A model generated the notes under the pieces. It was not told where the DNA came from, made no database searches, and was given only the letters and a program-made list of their open reading frames with translations. From Solirubrobacter pauli (lineage in GTDB: Bacteria; Actinomycetota; Thermoleophilia; Solirubrobacterales; Solirubrobacteraceae), in assembly GCF_003633755.1 (NCBI RefSeq), contig NZ_RBIL01000001.1, positions 1,101,426-1,165,425 of the forward strand: a stretch of DNA of 64,000 bases. Direction: 5' to 3'. This document shows positions 44,359 to 53,250 of the stretch, in pieces. How positions within the stretch are numbered: position 1 is the first letter of the stretch; every line of letters begins with the position of its first letter. A program made the translations under genes and the position numbers.

Positions 44359-45673
44359 CGGCTTCACGTGGGACAAGGGCCCATCCCTGATCACGATGCC
44401 GTGGGTGCTCGAGGACGCGTTCGCCGCGGGCGGGCTCGACCTGCATTCCGAGGTGACGCTGCACCGGCTGGACCCGATGTACCGGATCCGCTGGGCCGGC
44501 GAGGAGCGGACGTTCGACTTCGGCGACTCCGTCGACGCCCTGCGCGAGGAGATCGCGCGCTTCGACGCCCGCGACGCCGCCGCCCTCGACGGCTTCCTGG
44601 CCGCCTTGAAGCCGATCTACGACGAAGGGCTCGTCGGCGCCGGCTCGCGGCCGTTCACCGACCTGCAGTCGTTCCTGGCCCTGGTGCCGTCGATGGCGCG
44701 GCTGCGCGCGGTGCTGCCGCTGCACCGGTTCGTCGCCCGCCACTTCCGCAACGAGCGGGTGCGCGAGGCGTTCTCGTTCCACTCGCTGTTCATCGGTGGC
44801 GACCCGTACCGCGTGCCCGCGATCTACGCCGCGCTCGTGTACCTGCAGATCCAGGACGGCGGCTGGTACACGGACGGCGGCGTGTACTCGCTCGTGGAGG
44901 CGATGGCGCGGCCGCTGGACGTGCGCTGCGACGCCCGCGTGGAGTCGGTCGAGACGGGCGCCGACGGCGTGCGCGCGGTGTGGCTGGAGGGCGGCGAGCG
45001 GATCGCGGCCGACGTCGTGGTCTCCAACGCGGACGTGCTGCGCACGCACGAGCTGCTCGGCCGGCGCGCGCCCGTGCGGCGGCTGCGCCCGACGATGTCG
45101 TGCTTCCTGCTGTACCTGGGGTGCGACCGCCGGTTCGACGAGCTGCTGCACCACACGCTGCTGGTCGGCCACGGCTACCGCGACTTCATCGCGGACGTGA
45201 CGCGACGCGGGCGGCTGGCGAAGACGTTCTCGACGTACGTGCACGCGCCGGCGCGGACCGAGGCCGCGATGGCCACGCCCGGCGGGGACTCGCTCGCCGT
45301 GCTCCTGCCGGTGCCCAACCTGCGCGGCGACGTCGACTGGGACCGCGCCGCCGACGGCCTCCGGGACGCGCTCGTGCGCGACATGGAGCAGACGTTCGGG
45401 CTGACCGGGCTGGACGCGTCCGTATGCGTGGAGCACCGGATGGCGCCGCCGGACTTCGCGCGCGACCTTGGGGCCGTGGACGGCAACGCGTTCGCCGTGG
45501 AGCCCACGCTGCACCAGTCGGCGTACTTCCGCGCGCCCAACCGCGTGGCGGGCGTGCCGGGCTTCTACCACGTCGGCGGCGGGACCCACCCGGGCGCCGG
45601 CATCCCCGGCGTGCTGATGGGCGCGGCGGTCACGGCGGGGCTGATCGAGGCGGATGCGGGGGTGCGGGTGTGA
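44198..45673 (+). CDS. crtI: Phytoene desaturase CrtI
   Basis: FAD-dependent carotenoid desaturase, about 491 residues. Dinucleotide-binding VVIGAGLGGLALALRLQGQG, then EQRSAPGGRAAQLRDSGFTWD, FSFHSLFIGGDPYRVPAIYA and the C-terminal YHVGGGTHPGAGIPGVLMGA are all CrtI hallmarks. It converts phytoene to lycopene (or a less desaturated product). Start options are GTG 44195, ATG 44198 and GTG 44204; the last fits best to the GAGGGG at 44190-44195. Coupled to crtB through GTGA. Confidence 0.94.
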   Translation: MTVTALRKRSRAVVIGAGLGGLALALRLQGQGYEVTVLEQRSAPGGRAAQLRDSGFTWDKGPSLITMPWVLEDAFAAGGLDLHSEVTLHRLDPMYRIRWAGEERTFDFGDSVDALREEIARFDARDAAALDGFLAALKPIYDEGLVGAGSRPFTDLQSFLALVPSMARLRAVLPLHRFVARHFRNERVREAFSFHSLFIGGDPYRVPAIYAALVYLQIQDGGWYTDGGVYSLVEAMARPLDVRCDARVESVETGADGVRAVWLEGGERIAADVVVSNADVLRTHELLGRRAPVRRLRPTMSCFLLYLGCDRRFDELLHHTLLVGHGYRDFIADVTRRGRLAKTFSTYVHAPARTEAAMATPGGDSLAVLLPVPNLRGDVDWDRAADGLRDALVRDMEQTFGLTGLDASVCVEHRMAPPDFARDLGAVDGNAFAVEPTLHQSAYFRAPNRVAGVPGFYHVGGGTHPGAGIPGVLMGAAVTAGLIEADAGVRV

Positions 45674-46470
45674 GCGCGGTCCTCAACGAGGCGCGGACGA
45701 CGACCAAGCAGGTCGCGCGGACCTTCGCGCTGGCCTGCCGGCTGCTGCCGCGCGACGTGCGCGACGACGTCTACCTGCTGTACCTCGTCTTCCGGACCCT
45801 CGACGACCTCGTCGACGACGGCCGCCCCGAGGCCGCCGAGCGGGTCGACGCCGTGGCCGCGTGGGCGGAGGGCCTCGAGGGCACCGAGACGCCCGAGATC
45901 GCCATCCTCGCCGACCTCGACTCCCGCTACGACCTCCCGCGCGACGCGCTGATCGACTTCTGCGCCGGCATGCACGACGACCTCGACGGCGCGATCTACG
46001 AGACCGAGGCCGACGTGGACCGCTACTGCTACCGCGTTGCCGGTACCGTCGGCGTCGTGATGGCCGCGCTCCTCGGCACCGACGATCCCGTCCGCGCCCG
46101 CCCCGCGGCCGCCGCGCTCGGCATGGCGATGCAGCGCACGAACATCCTCCGGGACATCGACGAGGACCTGGCGAACGGGCGCGTGTACTTCGCCAGCGAG
46201 ACGCTGGCCGTCCACGGCAGCCTCGAGCCGGGCCGCCGCGAGGCGATCCTGCGCGACCAGATCGCCCGCGCCGACGCCCTCTACGAGCAGGGCATCGCCG
46301 GCATCTCCGAGCTGCGCCGCGGGCGCCGCGCGATCGCCGCCGCCGCGAGCATGTACCGCGAGCTGCTCCGGCGCCTCGAGGCCGAAGGCTACGGCGCGCG
46401 GCCCGGCCGCGCGGTCGTGCCGCGCTCGCGCAAGCTCACGATCGCGGCCCGCGCCGCGTGGCGCGCGTGA
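45670..46470 (+). CDS. crtB: Phytoene synthase CrtB
   Basis: Trans-isoprenyl diphosphate synthase of 266 residues, joining two GGPP. Aspartate-rich motifs DDLVDDG near 46 and RDIDEDLANGRVYF near 161; MQRTNILRDIDED is characteristic. Start GTG 45670 overlaps the crtI stop by 4 nt, and its own stop overlaps the next start. No GGPP synthase (crtE) gene is in the window. Confidence 0.95.
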   Translation: MSAVLNEARTTTKQVARTFALACRLLPRDVRDDVYLLYLVFRTLDDLVDDGRPEAAERVDAVAAWAEGLEGTETPEIAILADLDSRYDLPRDALIDFCAGMHDDLDGAIYETEADVDRYCYRVAGTVGVVMAALLGTDDPVRARPAAAALGMAMQRTNILRDIDEDLANGRVYFASETLAVHGSLEPGRREAILRDQIARADALYEQGIAGISELRRGRRAIAAAASMYRELLRRLEAEGYGARPGRAVVPRSRKLTIAARAAWRA

Positions 46471-47468
46471 GCCGCGCCGGCGCGGCGGGTCGAGCCACGC
46501 GTTTGGGGGGAGCGCCGACCGCGCGCGGGGCCGCCACGGCACGCCTCGCGCGCGGCGGCGGAGGACCGGCGGCGCGAGTCGGCGCGGCCGTGCGCGCGGC
46601 GGGCCGCGGCGGGGCGCCCGCCGGGCGCGTCGGCGCGGCGCTCGCCGGCGCCGGGCTCGCGCCGCGGCGCAACGCTCCGGCCGGCCGTGTCGGCGCTGCG
46701 CTGGCCGGCGCGGGGCTCGCGCCGCGGCGCAACGCTCCGGCCGGCCGTGTCGGCGCCGCGCTGGCCGGCGCCGGGCTCGTCGGACGCGGGCGCGCGTTCC
46801 CCATCCTGTTCGGTGCCCTCGCGGCCTCGCAGGTCGTGTACGGGCGGACGTCGCGGCCGCCCGCCGCGACGCGCGGGATCGTCGGGCTGATGCTCGCCAC
46901 GTCGCTCGTCGAGGCGCGGCGGCCTGCGCCGGTCGTGGCGGCCGGCGCGGTCGGATTCGGCGCGGAGCTCGTCGGCGTGGCGACCGGCAAGCCGTTCGGG
47001 CACTACTCGTACTCCGAGCGGCTGGGACCGCGGGTGCGCGGCGTGCCACTGCTCGCCGCCGCGGCGTGGGCGATGATGGCGCGGCCGTCGTGGGCCATCG
47101 CCGGGCGGATCGCGCGGCGGCCGGCCGCGCGGGTGCCGCTCGCCGCCGCCGCGCTCACCGCCTGGGACGTGTACCTGGACCCGCGCATGGTCCGCGAGGG
47201 CTACTGGTCGTGGCCCGGCGGCGGGCGCTACGAGGGCATCCCGGCCTCGAACTTCGCGGGCTGGTTCGCCACCGGGCTGCTCGTGTTCGCCGCCTACGCC
47301 GCGCTCGACCGCGAGCCGGACGACGACGGCGCCGTCGCGCTGTACGTGTGGACGTGGCTGGGCGAGGCGATCGCCAACGCGTTCATCTGGCGGCACCCGC
47401 GCGTCGCCCTCGCCGGCGGCGCGGCGATGGGCGCGTTCGCCGTTCCCGCCCTCCTGCGCCGCGCATGA
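46467..47468 (+). CDS. CruF-like carotenoid 1',2'-hydratase (DUF422) with repeat-bearing N-terminus
   Basis: 333 residues from GTG 46467. Residues about 110-330 are a membrane domain with the DUF422/CruF signatures GKPFGHYSYSERLGPRVRGV, AWDVYLDPRMVREGYWSWPG and GIPASNFAGWF. Known members hydrate the acyclic psi end or act in C50 carotenoid synthesis. The first ~110 residues are Ala/Gly/Arg-rich and include a 20-residue unit (GRVGAALAGAGLAPRRNAPA) repeated in tandem, which is not part of the family; the true start could lie after it, near the FPILFGALAASQVVYG helix. Coupled by GTGA and ATGA to its neighbours. Confidence 0.85.
   Translation: MSRAGAAGRATRLGGAPTARGAATARLARGGGGPAARVGAAVRAAGRGGAPAGRVGAALAGAGLAPRRNAPAGRVGAALAGAGLAPRRNAPAGRVGAALAGAGLVGRGRAFPILFGALAASQVVYGRTSRPPAATRGIVGLMLATSLVEARRPAPVVAAGAVGFGAELVGVATGKPFGHYSYSERLGPRVRGVPLLAAAAWAMMARPSWAIAGRIARRPAARVPLAAAALTAWDVYLDPRMVREGYWSWPGGGRYEGIPASNFAGWFATGLLVFAAYAALDREPDDDGAVALYVWTWLGEAIANAFIWRHPRVALAGGAAMGAFAVPALLRRA
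46621..46779 (+). repeat. 60-bp tandem repeat inside the cruF-like gene
   Basis: Two full 60-bp units (46621-46680, 46681-46740) and a third of about 39 bp, differing at only a few positions. The period keeps the frame and encodes a 20-residue repeat. High identity at third positions points to recent duplication. Confidence 0.92.
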
Positions 47469-48814
47469 AGGTCGCGATCGTCGGAGCGGGCGTCGGCGGG
47501 TTGGCCGGTGCGGTCGAGCTCGCGCAGGGCGGGCACGAGGTCACGGTCTTCGAGCGCGCCGCCGCGCCCGGCGGCAAGTGCGCGCGGGTCACGGCCGGCG
47601 GGTTCGAGTGGGACGCCGGGCCTTCGCTGCTGACGATGCCGTGGGTGTTCAAAGACCTCGACGTGGAGCTCGAGCGCGTCGAGCCCGTCACCCGGTACGA
47701 GTTCGCGGACGGCTCCGTGCTCGAGCTCTCGGCGGACCTGCCGCGCGCGCTGGCCGCGCTCGAGGACTGGTCGCCGGGTGCGGGCGCGGACTGGATGCGC
47801 TTCCTGTCGGTGTGCTCGTCGATGTGGCGCGCGTCGGAGCGGTTCCTCACGGGTCCGCCTCCGTTCCCGCCCCGACGCCCCGAGCCGGGTGAGCCGCCCC
47901 CGGACCCGCGCGACGCGCTGGCCGTCAAGCCGTGGTGGACGCTGCGGGACCTCGCCCGCGCGACGGTTCGTGACCCGCGCCTGCAGATGGTCGTCGAGCG
48001 CTTCGCCACGTACGCCGGCGCCGACCCGCGCCGCGCCCCGGCCGCGCTCGCGGTGGCGGGGTACGTCGAGCACGCGTTCGGCGCGTGGCATCCGCGCGGC
48101 GGCATGTACGAGCTCGTCCGCGCGCTGGTCCGCGCGCTGGAGAGGCTGGGCGGCGAGCTGCGGCTGGGCTGCGAGGTGCAGCGCATCGGCGTCTCGCACG
48201 GCCGCGTCTGGGGCGTCGAGACGGCGGCCGGCGCGTTCGTCGCCGACGCCGTGATCACCGACGTCGACGAGCGCGTCGTGCGCACCCGGCTGCTCGGCCG
48301 GCGCGCCCGCCGGCGCACGCCATCGCTGTCCGGCCTGGCGCTGCTGCTCGGCGTCGACGACCCCGCACCCGCGCATCACCGGATCCTGTTCCCACATGAC
48401 TACGACGCCGAGTTCGACGACGTCTTCACGCACCGCCGGATGCCCCGCGACCCCACGCTGTACGTGTGCGCACCGCCCGGCCAGGGCTGGTTCGTGCTCG
48501 TCAACGCTCCCGCCTCGCCCGCCGACTGGGACACGACGCAGCACGCGGTGATCGAGCGGCTGGGCGTCACGCCGAGCGTCGTCGAGCGCGTCACGCCCGC
48601 GGACCTCGGCGGCCCGATCTACGGTGCCGCCCCGCACGGCCGGCTCGGCGCGATGCGGCGTCCCGGCAACCGCATCCGCGGCATCGACGGCCTCTGGCTC
48701 ACCGGCGGCACCGTCCACCCGGGCGGCGGGCTGCCGCTCGTGACGCTCGGCGGCCGCAGCGTCGCCCGTCAGCTCAGCGGGTCGCGTCCGTCCCAGGTGC
48801 CTTCGGCGCCGTAG
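47465..48814 (+). CDS. CrtD/CrtI-family carotenoid desaturase
   Basis: 449 residues; second amine-oxidase-fold desaturase of the cluster. [45 protein letters not shown] and the C-terminal [22 protein letters not shown] identify the family. It differs strongly from the first CrtI, as expected for a C-3,4 desaturase (methoxyneurosporene dehydrogenase type) that follows the hydratase step. ATG 47465 overlaps the hydratase stop in ATGA. The last 46 bp overlap the convergent crtA-like gene. Confidence 0.88.
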   Translation: MKVAIVGAGVGGLAGAVELAQGGHEVTVFERAAAPGGKCARVTAGGFEWDAGPSLLTMPWVFKDLDVELERVEPVTRYEFADGSVLELSADLPRALAALEDWSPGAGADWMRFLSVCSSMWRASERFLTGPPPFPPRRPEPGEPPPDPRDALAVKPWWTLRDLARATVRDPRLQMVVERFATYAGADPRRAPAALAVAGYVEHAFGAWHPRGGMYELVRALVRALERLGGELRLGCEVQRIGVSHGRVWGVETAAGAFVADAVITDVDERVVRTRLLGRRARRRTPSLSGLALLLGVDDPAPAHHRILFPHDYDAEFDDVFTHRRMPRDPTLYVCAPPGQGWFVLVNAPASPADWDTTQHAVIERLGVTPSVVERVTPADLGGPIYGAAPHGRLGAMRRPGNRIRGIDGLWLTGGTVHPGGGLPLVTLGGRSVARQLSGSRPSQVPSAP

Positions 48815-49446
48815 GGCACGAACCGCGCGAACAGCTCCTCCGAGTACCACCGCTCCGCCCGCGTGCGCCGCACCACCTCGGCGTGCGCCGCGTTGCGGTA
48901 GGCGTAGCCCTTGACCGCGTCGAGGTCGCGCCAGAGGGAGAACGTGGCCTGCCGGACGACCGGCACCTCGCCGATCGCGACCGACGCGAGCAGACCCGGC
49001 GACCCCTGGAGCGCCCGCGCGGGCCGGGGGACGGCACGGTGGAACGCGAGCAGCTGCCGGGGCCGGATGGCCGCGCGCGTGAGGACCGCGACGGCGCCTT
49101 CGCCGGCAGCGCTCGTCGCTCCCGCGAGCGGGTCCCGCCCACCCCAGGCGCCGTGCCAGCGGACCGGCGCCAGGCGCACCGTGTAGCACTCGACCGTGCG
49201 CCAGCGCGCGGCGATCTCCGAGCCCGCCAGAAAAGCGTCGAGCGCGGCGTCGTCGTCCCACACGGCGAACAGCGCCCAGCGACGCAGGTCGGCGGACAGC
49301 GTCATGGTGTCGCCGGCGCCGGTGCCGAGCAGGCGGAAGAAGCGCAGGCCGGCCGTGCCCTTCAGGATGGGACGGTCCCAGGCCATGTACGGAACGCCTT
49401 CGCGGATTCCTGGGTAGCGAACGAGGTGGAACGAGGCGACGGGCAC
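48769..49446 (-). CDS. crtA: CrtA-like (spheroidene monooxygenase family) carotenoid 2-ketolase
   Basis: 225 residues from GTG 49446. The family pattern is clear: [23 protein letters not shown], then [14 protein letters not shown], then [20 protein letters not shown], then [20 protein letters not shown]. CrtA proteins oxidise C-2 of acyclic carotenoids to a keto group. Its start lies only 2 nt from the divergent plsY-like ATG, so both promoters must lie inside the opposite gene. Its presence with a hydratase and no cyclase predicts an acyclic ketocarotenoid. Confidence 0.88.
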   Translation of the reverse strand: MPVASFHLVRYPGIREGVPYMAWDRPILKGTAGLRFFRLLGTGAGDTMTLSADLRRWALFAVWDDDAALDAFLAGSEIAARWRTVECYTVRLAPVRWHGAWGGRDPLAGATSAAGEGAVAVLTRAAIRPRQLLAFHRAVPRPARALQGSPGLLASVAIGEVPVVRQATFSLWRDLDAVKGYAYRNAAHAEVVRRTRAERWYSEELFARFVPYGAEGTWDGRDPLS

Positions 49447-49448
49447 GG

Positions 49449-50030
49449 ATGGAGTACGGACTAGCAGCAGTGGTGGGCTACTTGTGCGGCGCGATCCCGG
49501 TCGCGTGGCTGGTCGCGCGGCGGTACGGCGTGGACCTGCTGACGACGGGCGACGGCAACCCGGGCGCCTGGAACGCGCTCGACCAGCTCGGTGCACGGCG
49601 CGCGCTGCCGGCGTTCCTGGGCGACGGTGCGAAGGCGTTCATCCCCGCGGCGGTGTTCCATCTGGCCTTCGGCTTCTGGCCCGCGTACGTCGCCGTCGCC
49701 GCCGCGATGGCCGGCCACGCGTTCCCACTCCCGCACCCGAGCCGCGGGGGCAAGTCGATCATGTGCTTCGTCGGCGGTGCGTTCGCGCTCTCGCCGCTCC
49801 CGGCGCTCATCTGCGGCGTGCTCGCGATCGCCATCACGCTCGCGACCTCCTTCAAGTACGGCGCACGCGTCGCCATCTTCGCGTTCCCGCTGGTCCAGCT
49901 CGCCACCGACCCCGTGGAGCACGTGATGGCGACCGGCGGGCTGATGACGTTCATCGGCGTCCTGTTCGTCACGCGTCGTCGTACGAGCGTCCCCGCCAGC
50001 GCCGGGCCGGACGCACCGCCGACCAGGTGA
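49449..50030 (+). CDS. PlsY-like membrane acyltransferase with altered motifs
   Basis: 193 residues with five or six helices; fold and order match PlsY (acyl-phosphate:glycerol-3-phosphate acyltransferase). The three family motifs are changed: GSGNxGAxN reads GDGNPGAWN, DxxKG reads DGAKA, and GHxFPxxxxFKGGKG reads [15 protein letters not shown]. The changes fall on substrate-contacting positions, so the acceptor may differ from glycerol-3-phosphate. It is wedged between the crtA-like gene and a carotenoid-type glycosyltransferase (62-bp convergent overlap), so acylation of a carotenoid glycoside is a possibility. Plain plsY is the alternative. Confidence 0.78.
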   Translation: MEYGLAAVVGYLCGAIPVAWLVARRYGVDLLTTGDGNPGAWNALDQLGARRALPAFLGDGAKAFIPAAVFHLAFGFWPAYVAVAAAMAGHAFPLPHPSRGGKSIMCFVGGAFALSPLPALICGVLAIAITLATSFKYGARVAIFAFPLVQLATDPVEHVMATGGLMTFIGVLFVTRRRTSVPASAGPDAPPTR

Positions 50031-51081
50031 GCCGCACGGCCGCGGGCACGTCGGCCAGGGGCGAGAGCCAGTAGGGCAGGCCGCGCCGCGCGTACGACGG
50101 CGCGAACGCCACGGTCATCAGCAGCCGCAGCCCGAGCAGCGCCACGTCCAGCCGACCGGCCCGGCGACCGGCCAGCCGCAGCCACGGCAGCCCGAGCGTC
50201 AGCCACACCACGCCCACGTCCGCCGCCCGCCACGCCGGCGACGTCACGTCCGGCAGCGCGATCGAGCGGCCCCACTCGCGCCACGTCTCCTCCACGGACT
50301 CGTGCATGTCGACGTCGATCAGGCCGCCGCCGTCGTGGAACACCACGCGCCAGCCGCGCCGGGCGAGCCCGCGCGCGAACGCCGCGTCGTCGGTCATGTG
50401 CCCCGAGGCCTCCGCGTACCCGCCCGCGTCCAGCAGGGCGCGCCGCCGCACCGCCGTGCACTGCCCGTTGATCATCAGCCGCGAGACGGCCACCGACGCG
50501 TCCGCGTCCGGCGGCCCGTACCGGTACACGAGCGTCGCGAGCAGCGCCGGGTGCAGGAACCGCTCGCCCGCGCTGGTGCAGACGAAGCGCGTGCCGACGC
50601 TGACGAGCACGGGGCCGGCGCCACGCACCGCGGCCACGCCCGTGGGCGAGGCAGCGCCGGCCGCGGCGTCGCCCGAGGCGCCGTCGGCCTCCGCTGCGAC
50701 CAGCGCGGCGGCCGCGGCGGCCCCCAGCCCCGCGCGCGGGCGCGTGTCCGCGTCGACGGACACGACGATGTCGCCGCGTGCCTCCTCCAGCCCGCGCTGG
50801 AGCGCCCACGGCTTGCCGACCCAACCCGCCGGCGGCTCGCCGGCCGTGACCACCCGTGCGCCACGTGCGGCCGCGATCTCGGCGGTGCCGTCGGTCGAGC
50901 CGTCGTCGACCACGACCACCTCGAGCACGGCCGGATCGGCCAGCAGCCCGTCCAGGCACGGCCCGATCCGCTCTGCCTCGTCGCGCGCCGGGATCACGAC
51001 CGACACGGTCCCGTCGACCGTCGCGCCGGCCGCCAGCGGTGCCCGCCGGACCCGCCCACGCCCCAGCCGGGCGAGGACCAC
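49969..51081 (-). CDS. Family 2 glycosyltransferase, CrtQ/CruG-like
   Basis: About 370 residues from GTG 51081. Nucleotide-sugar fold with VSVVIPARDEAERI, VVVDDGSTDGTAE, the family WVGKPWALQRGL and SVDADTRP, later GHMTDDAAFARGLARRGW and MHESVEETWREWGRSI; two C-terminal helices anchor it. The GWxGKxWA plus M-x-S-x-x-E-x-W arrangement is that of carotenoid glycosyltransferases CrtQ and CruG. The gene ends the PGI/PMI operon on the minus strand and sits 22 nt after that gene, linking sugar supply to carotenoid glycosylation. The start is uncertain, as no ATG is available upstream. Confidence 0.8.
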   Translation of the reverse strand: MVLARLGRGRVRRAPLAAGATVDGTVSVVIPARDEAERIGPCLDGLLADPAVLEVVVVDDGSTDGTAEIAAARGARVVTAGEPPAGWVGKPWALQRGLEEARGDIVVSVDADTRPRAGLGAAAAAALVAAEADGASGDAAAGAASPTGVAAVRGAGPVLVSVGTRFVCTSAGERFLHPALLATLVYRYGPPDADASVAVSRLMINGQCTAVRRRALLDAGGYAEASGHMTDDAAFARGLARRGWRVVFHDGGGLIDVDMHESVEETWREWGRSIALPDVTSPAWRAADVGVVWLTLGLPWLRLAGRRAGRLDVALLGLRLLMTVAFAPSYARRGLPYWLSPLADVPAAVRLTWSAVRPARRWRGRSYDDA

Positions 51082-51101
51082 GCCGGCGGCGACCCCTTGA
51101 A

Positions 51102-52148
51102 TCAGCGCGAGGACAGCGACGCCTTCAGCGAGTCGATCGCCGGGATGTCGACCGGATCGGCGCCACGCAGCACGGCGGCGTAGATCGAGACGAGGTCCCC
51201 GAGCAGCACGAGCGACACCAGCCGCTCCACGCGCGTCTCGCCGCGGGCCTTCACGCGCAGGACAGGTGTCGCGCCCGCCTCGGCGATCTCCGCCACGAGC
51301 TCGGACCGGAGCAGGTTGCGCTCGTGCGCGCCCGGGTCTTCCAGCGACACGTACGAGAAGCGCCCGAGCTCGCGCGCGGACTCCCAGCCCACGACCTCGT
51401 TGTGGTTCATCTCCGGCACGGTCGACGCGAACGCCGGCAGCTGCGCGTTCTCGTTGAACTGGCACTTCCAGCGGTACGCCGCCGCGGCCGCGAGCTCGGC
51501 GCCCGCGATCACCGGCACGGTGCCGTGCAGCGCCCGCGCGATCGCCTTCGCCTCGGAGTCCGCGCCGGACCCCGGGCCCCACTCGACCGCGAGCGTCTCC
51601 GCCAGGTCCGCCGCCGCTTCGATCTCGTCGCGCAGCGACGGAGCCGCACCGCCCAGCGCCGCCGCCTCCAGCGCGGACACGAGCGCGTAGCCGATCGCCG
51701 CCCGCGGCTGGAAGCCGCCCGGGATCGGGATCACCGGGACGTTGTCGCGCCGCGCGCGCTCCACCAGCTCGCCGCCCGTGGACGCGACGAGCCGCGGCGC
51801 GCCGCGCTCGCTCGCGTCGTCATACGCCGAGAGCGTCTCCTCCGTGGTGCCGGAGTAGCTCGAGTGCAGGACGAGCGTCGACGGGCCCGCCCAGCCGGGC
51901 AACGCGTAGCCGTCGGCGACCACCAGCGGGCGCTGCATGCGGGGCCCGATCGCGCCCTGCGCCAGCCGGCCGCCGGACGCCGAGCCGCCCATGCCCGAGA
52001 TGATCACGCCGCCCGTCGCGTCGACCGGCCGCGCCTGCGAGGAGTCGACCCGCCACAGCGCGTCGCGTAGGTGCTCGGACAGGCCGAGCACCTCGTCGAG
52101 CTGCCCCGTGGTGTCGAGGCCGAAGTCGAAGTCGAGGGCGGTGGTCAA
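51102..52148 (-). CDS. Bifunctional phosphoglucose/phosphomannose isomerase
   Basis: 348-residue SIS-domain isomerase of the archaeal/actinobacterial PGI/PMI family. Sugar-phosphate-binding SSYSGTTEETLSAYDDA in the first SIS domain; catalytic His/Glu region FNENAQLPAFASTVPEMNHNEVVGW. It links fructose-6-P to both glucose-6-P and mannose-6-P, feeding the two sugar-nucleotide genes upstream. Start TTG 52148 overlaps the upstream stop in TTGA. Confidence 0.92.
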   Translation of the reverse strand: MTTALDFDFGLDTTGQLDEVLGLSEHLRDALWRVDSSQARPVDATGGVIISGMGGSASGGRLAQGAIGPRMQRPLVVADGYALPGWAGPSTLVLHSSYSGTTEETLSAYDDASERGAPRLVASTGGELVERARRDNVPVIPIPGGFQPRAAIGYALVSALEAAALGGAAPSLRDEIEAAADLAETLAVEWGPGSGADSEAKAIARALHGTVPVIAGAELAAAAAYRWKCQFNENAQLPAFASTVPEMNHNEVVGWESARELGRFSYVSLEDPGAHERNLLRSELVAEIAEAGATPVLRVKARGETRVERLVSLVLLGDLVSIYAAVLRGADPVDIPAIDSLKASLSSR

Positions 52149-53245
52149 AACAGAAGGGCCCTTTCGGGAAGCGAGATGCCCGGGAACAGCCGAGCACCCC
52201 TCGAAACGGTGTTTCCGTCTCCAAGGCTAACGTCGGCGCCGACGACCGCCAGGTCGTCGATCACGCAATGGTCGCCGATCTTCACGCCGGGGCCGACGAC
52301 GCAGCCGTTGAGATGGCAGTGCGCGCCGATCTGCGCACCGGCCATCACGACCGCCTGCTCGATGATCGTGCCTTCGCCGACGACGACGTCCCGCTCGAGC
52401 ACCGCGCGCCCGCCGATCCGCGCGCCCTTGCCGATCCGGCACCCCGCCTCGACCAGCGCGGCGGGCACGATCCGGCCCTCGTTGAAGACCTCGTCCTCGA
52501 CGCACACGTACGAGGTGCCCAGGCGGTCGGCGACCTCGGTGCGGACGTTGCCCTCGAGGATGTCGAACGTCGCTTCGAGGTACCGCTGCGGCGTGCCGAT
52601 GTCCATCCAGTAGCCGTCCAGCACGTGACCGTAGAGCCCGTCGCCGACGAGGCGCGGGAACACGTCCCGCTCGATCGACGCCTTCTCCCCGTGCACGAGC
52701 AGGTCCAGCACCGACTTGTCGAGCACGTAGGCGCCGGCGTTGACGTTGTTCGTGTCGATCTGGTCGGGCGCCGGCTTCTCGAGGAACTCACGCACGGCGT
52801 CGTCGGCTTCGAGTCGCACCAGGCCGTACGCGCTCGGGTCCTCGACCGGGTAGAGCGCGAGCGTCGCCCGCGCGCCGGTCTGCTCGTGCGCGGCGATCTG
52901 CGCCGTCAGATCGATGTCCGTGAGGACGTCGCCGTTGAGCATCAGGAAGCGGTCGTCCAGCCACTCCTCCGCGAACTTGAGCGCCCCGCCCGTGCCGAGC
53001 GGCTTGGGCTCCTCGACGTAGCGCAGGCGCACGCCGACGCCGGACCCGTCGCCCAGCACGTTCCGCACGCCGTCGGCCAGGTGCCCGCACGACATGATCA
53101 CGTCGTCCACGCCGTGGCTACGCAGCCAGTCGATCATGAAGACGATGAACGGCCGGTCGACCAGCGGGACGACCGGCTTGGGCACCGACGAGGTCAACGG
53201 CCGCAGCCGCGTGCCCTCGCCTCCGGCGAGGATGAGGGCCTGCAC
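52145..53245 (-). CDS. Mannose-1-phosphate guanylyltransferase-type sugar nucleotidyltransferase
   Basis: 366 residues from GTG 53245, fixed by GGAGGT 9 nt upstream. N-terminal nucleotidyltransferase domain with ALILAGGEGTRLRPLTSSVP, the EKPAPDQ sugar-phosphate segment and FLMLNGDVLTDIDL; C-terminal left-handed beta-helix hexapeptide repeats (about 250-355). Next to PGI/PMI, GDP-mannose synthesis is the likeliest role; UTP- or dTTP-linked activity is not excluded. 5 nt after ugd. Confidence 0.87.
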   Translation of the reverse strand: MQALILAGGEGTRLRPLTSSVPKPVVPLVDRPFIVFMIDWLRSHGVDDVIMSCGHLADGVRNVLGDGSGVGVRLRYVEEPKPLGTGGALKFAEEWLDDRFLMLNGDVLTDIDLTAQIAAHEQTGARATLALYPVEDPSAYGLVRLEADDAVREFLEKPAPDQIDTNNVNAGAYVLDKSVLDLLVHGEKASIERDVFPRLVGDGLYGHVLDGYWMDIGTPQRYLEATFDILEGNVRTEVADRLGTSYVCVEDEVFNEGRIVPAALVEAGCRIGKGARIGGRAVLERDVVVGEGTIIEQAVVMAGAQIGAHCHLNGCVVGPGVKIGDHCVIDDLAVVGADVSLGDGNTVSRGARLFPGISLPERALLF

Positions 53246-53250
53246 GCTGC

